A stretch of DNA of 64,000 bases from the NCBI RefSeq assembly GCF_016907255.1, contig NZ_JAFBBQ010000001.1, positions 2,108,001-2,172,000 of the forward strand, in the 5' to 3' direction. Positions 60,505-64,000 of the stretch are shown here, piece by piece (the stretch's first letter is position 1; every line of letters starts with the position of its first letter). A program made the translations under genes and the position numbers. Under the pieces are notes generated by a model, which was not told where the DNA came from, did no database searches, and saw only the letters and a list, made by a program, of their open reading frames with translations. Origin of the DNA: Microbacterium keratanolyticum. GTDB taxonomy: Bacteria; Actinomycetota; Actinomycetes; Actinomycetales; Microbacteriaceae.

Positions 60505-61764
60505 ATGAACGCACTGAAGAACTCGCGCACCGCGAAGGTCTTCGCAGGCGTCGCGCTGATCGGCGCATCCGCCCTGGTGATTGCAGGCTGCAGTACACCC
60601 GGCACAGCGCCCGAAACCGGCGGTGGCGAGAAGCCTGCGACAGAGCTCGCGCTCAAGCTCGGCTCGCTGCTCCCGCAGACCGGTTCGCTGTCCTTCCTCG
60701 GCCCGCCCATGGAGTCCGGCGTCGGTCTGGCCGTGCAGGAGATCAACGACGCCAAGGCCGGTGTCACGATCGAGATGCTCTCCGAAGACGAGGGTGACAC
60801 CGACACGAAGGCCTACGAGACCTCGATCACCAAGCTGCAGAACGCCGGGGTTGCCGGCATCGTCGGTGCCGCAGCATCCGGTGTCTCCAAGCTCATCCTC
60901 GACGGAAACATCAACGCAGGCATCATCACGATCTCGCCGTCGAACACCTCGCCGGACTTCACGGCCTGGGACGATAACGGGCTGTACTTCCGCACCGCAC
61001 CGAGCGACCTGCTCCAGGGTGAGGTGCTGGGCAACCTGATCGCCGAGGACGGCAAGAAGACGCTCGGCATCATCTACCAGAACGACGCATACGGCACCGG
61101 CCTGTTCGACGCGATCAAGACGACGTTCGAGAGCACGGGCGGCGAGGTCGTCGCAGACGCCTCGTTCAACGTCGGCGACGCGCAGTTCGACGCGCAGGTT
61201 GCGACGATCACGGCCGCCAACCCGGACGCTGTGGCGATCGTCTCCTTCGACCAGTTCAAGACGATCGCACCGCTGCTGGTGAACGCCGGCATCACGGGCG
61301 ACAAGTTCTACATGGTCGATGGCAACGTGTCGCAGTACGGCACCGACATCCCGGTCTCGCTCGAAGGCGCTCAGGGCACCCGCCCCGGCCCGGAGCTCGA
61401 GGACGACTTCACCGAGCGACTCCAGGCATTCTGGACCGGTGAGGGCAACGCCGAGGTCAAGGACTTCACCTACGCGGCAGAGGCCTACGACGCCGTCGTG
61501 CTGATGGCGCTGGCAGCGCTCGCGTCCGGCTCCACCGAAGGGCCGGAGATCGCCGCGAAGATGCAGGAAGTCTCCGGTGGCTCGGGTGACGGCACGCCGT
61601 GCACGAGCTTCGCCGACTGCGCGAAGATCATCAACGATGGTGGCGTCGCCGACTACGACGGCTACTCCGGCAAGGTGACCTTCGACGAGAACGGCGACCC
61701 GAAGGGTGCCGCGATCGGCATCTTCAAGTTCGGCGCCGACAACATGTACACCCGCGTGAACTGA
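60505..61764 (+). CDS. Branched-chain amino-acid-type ABC transporter substrate-binding lipoprotein
   Basis: 419 residues from ATG 60505 after AAAGGAG. Lipoprotein signal with lipobox LVIAGCSTPG, then a type I periplasmic-binding (LivK/Peripla_BP_6) domain: LKLGSLLPQTGSLSFLGPPM, GIVGAAASGVSKLI, GIIYQNDAYGTGLFDAIKTT. It should deliver amino acids or related compounds to a Liv-type permease; the matching ATPase genes lie at 63118 on the other strand. A strong terminator follows. Confidence 0.9.
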   Translation: MNALKNSRTAKVFAGVALIGASALVIAGCSTPGTAPETGGGEKPATELALKLGSLLPQTGSLSFLGPPMESGVGLAVQEINDAKAGVTIEMLSEDEGDTDTKAYETSITKLQNAGVAGIVGAAASGVSKLILDGNINAGIITISPSNTSPDFTAWDDNGLYFRTAPSDLLQGEVLGNLIAEDGKKTLGIIYQNDAYGTGLFDAIKTTFESTGGEVVADASFNVGDAQFDAQVATITAANPDAVAIVSFDQFKTIAPLLVNAGITGDKFYMVDGNVSQYGTDIPVSLEGAQGTRPGPELEDDFTERLQAFWTGEGNAEVKDFTYAAEAYDAVVLMALAALASGSTEGPEIAAKMQEVSGGSGDGTPCTSFADCAKIINDGGVADYDGYSGKVTFDENGDPKGAAIGIFKFGADNMYTRVN

Positions 61765-61773
61765 GTTCCGCAA

Positions 61774-61813
61774 CGAGAAAGGCCCCGGATGCGCGCATCC
61801 GGGGCCTTTCTCG
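61774..61813. terminator. Terminator, 20-bp perfect palindrome
   Basis: Arms 61774-61793 and 61794-61813 are perfect reverse complements with no unpaired loop, 9 nt after the binding-protein stop, ending CTTTCTCG. Confidence 0.85.
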
Positions 61814-61873
61814 TGGCGCGGACTCGCCCTGTCCCACCCGGCTCGCCCTTATCCACCCGCGTCTGGCTTCGCG

Positions 61874-61892
61874 GGAGGTTTGTGTCGGTTCT
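61874..61892. repeat. 19-bp direct repeat, left flank of DUF559 gene B
   Basis: GGAGGTTTGTGTCGGTTCT matches 62985-63003 at 18 of 19 positions in the same orientation, 1.1 kb away across the DUF559 gene. A partial inverted copy (CCGACAG) follows 13 nt later. Confidence 0.7.
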
Positions 61893-61966
61893 GGAGCGCC
61901 TTTCCCGACAGAAGTCTCCTTTCCTTAGGGAGTTCGCCTGTGCCCGGGTCGCCGGGAGGCGCCGTG

Positions 61967-62887
61967 TCAGAGTGCGGCCGCGATCGCGCGACGGAGGTGC
62001 CTGAGGAACGCAGCAGGTTCATGAAGGTCTGCCTCGGTGAGGCGGATGACGGTCCAACCGCCATCTTCAAGATCTCGCTGGCGCTGGATGTCTCGCCGCC
62101 ACTGCTCCCGGTCGGTGCGATGGTCATCCTCCTCGTACTCGACGGCGATGCGCCACTGCGGGTAGCCGAGATCGACGCGCGCGAGGAAGCGTCCGCGATC
62201 CCTGACGATGTACTGGACCACCGGCTCGGGCATCCCGTGGCGGATGATCAGAAGTCGCGTCTCCGTCTCCTTCGGCGATTCGACTCCGGCTCGTGCGTCC
62301 TTGAGCGCCGCACGAACGGCGCCGCATCCGGGAATTCGTCCTCGCTGGCGCAGCCGAGACTCGATGTCGTCGCGAAAGACGAGCGGATGCCGTCGCGAGC
62401 GCCCCCTGTACGCGGACGAGGTCGCGAGGATCGCGTCGATCAGGACGATCGTCTGCGTGACGGTGAGCCCATGCGCGGCGGTGAACAGTGCGGCGACCGG
62501 ATCGAGGAGTGGCACGCCGTCCAGCACGCTCTCGCTGTCATCGGTCGGTGCCACACGGTATCCGCGAACCCCAGGGCGTCGCGGCGGCGCGGCATCCGGA
62601 GGAACCACGATCTCCAGCGGCTCGGCGGGCGACCACCACCCCGGACAGGGGAGACCCCACAGTCGCAATGCAGTCTTGCCTCCGAAGCGCTGCGCTGGTC
62701 GCAGCAGCGGTCGATACGCGCCGACCGACTCCGTGAACGTGGAGGGCGTGCGCACAGCCCGCGCACCGCGGAAGGTGCGGACGAGGTCAGCGCCGTCACG
62801 GCGCGTGCGACCGACGCTGACCCGCTCAGCATCCCCGGTCGAGAAAGAGGGACCGAGCGACGCTGGCAGGGGACGGGCGATGCGCAT
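61967..62887 (-). CDS. DUF559 endonuclease-fold protein with AbiEi-like N-terminal region (B)
   Basis: 306 residues from ATG 62887; a longer in-frame version would run into the flanking hairpin and is rejected. Residues ~45-160 (YRPLLRPAQRFGGKTALRLW, then GVPLLDPVAALFTAA) follow the layout of AbiEi-type actinobacterial proteins. The C-terminal 90 residues carry the Vsr/DUF559 fold: SPKETETRLLIIRHGMPEPV, ARVDLGYPQWRIAVEYEEDD, REQWRRDIQRQRDLEDGGWT. No partner toxin gene. Wedged between two convergent transporter genes. Nuclease activity is inferred only. Confidence 0.8.
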   Translation of the reverse strand: MRIARPLPASLGPSFSTGDAERVSVGRTRRDGADLVRTFRGARAVRTPSTFTESVGAYRPLLRPAQRFGGKTALRLWGLPCPGWWSPAEPLEIVVPPDAAPPRRPGVRGYRVAPTDDSESVLDGVPLLDPVAALFTAAHGLTVTQTIVLIDAILATSSAYRGRSRRHPLVFRDDIESRLRQRGRIPGCGAVRAALKDARAGVESPKETETRLLIIRHGMPEPVVQYIVRDRGRFLARVDLGYPQWRIAVEYEEDDHRTDREQWRRDIQRQRDLEDGGWTVIRLTEADLHEPAAFLRHLRRAIAAAL

Positions 62888-62984
62888 ACGCTCAGACTGC
62901 GTGCTGGACCCACTCGCCGACGCCTTCCTGCGCGCGACTCGTGGAGAGCGTGATCCCGCGCCGTCCTGTGCAGAGACGGCAGAA

Positions 62985-63023
62985 GGAGGGTTGTGTCGGT
63001 TCTCAGGGGTGAGAACCGACACA
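62985..63023. repeat. Direct repeat plus 14-bp hairpin, right flank of DUF559 gene B
   Basis: Positions 62985-63003 repeat the left-flank 19-mer. TGTGTCGGTTCTCA (62992-63005) and its perfect complement (63010-63023) form a 14-bp stem with a GGGG loop, about 100 nt upstream of the DUF559 start and 95 nt beyond the livF stop. Confidence 0.75.
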
Positions 63024-63117
63024 GCCCGTCTTTCACGCGGGATGAAGCGGAGTCGCGGACGTGAGGCGCGCGCGACGCCAGACCGGGGACGCCCAACTCG
63101 GGGCGCCGAACCCGGAA

Positions 63118-63851
<734 letters not shown>

Positions 63852-63855
<4 letters not shown>

Positions 63856-64000
63856 GAGCGCTCCTCCTCTGCGGATGCGTCCGCGTCCAGCTCTTCGGCC
63901 GCTTCGGCCTCGATCACCTCGCGGATCCGCTCCGCGGCCCCCGACTCGACGACGGCGATGCGTCCCGTGACGGCTCCGAGATCGACGTCCTGATGGGCGC
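63852..64000 (-). CDS. 3' end of probable LivG ATPase
   Basis: Only the last 48 residues are in the window: AHQDVDLGAVTGRIAVVESG, then a Glu/Ala-rich tail ending EEERS, stop overlapping livF by 4 nt. No ABC motif is visible. Identity rests on operon logic and on the AHQD segment resembling the C-terminal YLG-x-H end of LivG followed by an extension. It could also be another transporter subunit. Confidence 0.55.

Noticed and set aside
62888..63022. N-terminal extension of DUF559 gene B
   Set aside because: The longer frame reads into the 14-bp flanking hairpin; family sequence begins after ATG 62887.

Overview
The window is high-GC actinobacterial DNA. NNC/NNG codons dominate, starts are often GTG, and many genes have no Shine-Dalgarno but carry a TANNNT hexamer about 6 nt before the start codon. 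Gene order, single-gene groES under two CIRCE operators, and DUF559/AbiEi-type proteins all fit a Microbacteriaceae member, most likely Microbacterium. The genus is an inference from content and order; no search was run.

A conserved backbone runs through the window: infA(3' end)-rpmJ-rpsM-rpsK-rpoA-rplQ, truA, rplM-rpsI-glmM, coaA-glmS, acpS-alr-tsaE, tsaB-rimI-tsaD, groES. Accessory blocks are inserted at nearly every junction. (1) 3.0-8.0 kb, between rplQ and truA: a Gtr-like glycan modification set (GT-C, DPM1-type GT2, GtrA, OafA/SGNH acyltransferase) beside a small field of tandem and inverted repeats. (2) 9.1-29.7 kb, between truA and rplM: a Wzx/Wzy-type surface polysaccharide locus. 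It holds a PglF/E/C/D-like diacetylbacillosamine and initiation module, two GT4 enzymes, a one-chain glutaminase/N-acetyl-sugar amidotransferase, a flippase, two tandem paralogous polymerases, a DUF4012 protein, a PqqD-like/nucleotidyltransferase fusion, two NDP-sugar oxidoreductases and a BY-kinase. (3) 32.3-40.0 kb, between glmM and coaA: signal peptidase I, a Tat-exported protein, an AraC-type regulator, an HPr-kinase-like protein with two PqqD-like domains, a second BY-kinase, an LMW tyrosine phosphatase, VanZ and Ppx/GppA.

(4) 43.0-44.1 kb and 61.9-63.0 kb: two DUF559 endonuclease-fold genes, each bracketed by its own short palindromic or direct repeats. (5) 46.2-53.9 kb, splitting tsaE from tsaB: response regulator, GH18 protein, processive GT2, sensor kinase and a membrane protein with a degenerate GGDEF domain. 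This looks like a self-contained regulated polysaccharide cassette. (6) After groES come RarD, a branched-chain amino-acid-type binding lipoprotein, and livF with the end of a probable livG at the right edge.

The accessory genes suggest an elaborate cell surface: lipid-linked bacillosamine-type repeat units are made, flipped and polymerised under two tyrosine kinases and one phosphatase, with additional glycosylation/acylation and a second, TCS-controlled synthase/hydrolase polymer. The strongest candidates for undescribed biology are the tsa-splitting GT2/GH18/TCS/GGDEF-like cassette, the HPrK-PqqD plus PqqD-nucleotidyltransferase pair tied to the polysaccharide genes, and the repeat-bracketed DUF559 genes. 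No tRNA, rRNA, CRISPR array, transposase or phage gene was seen.
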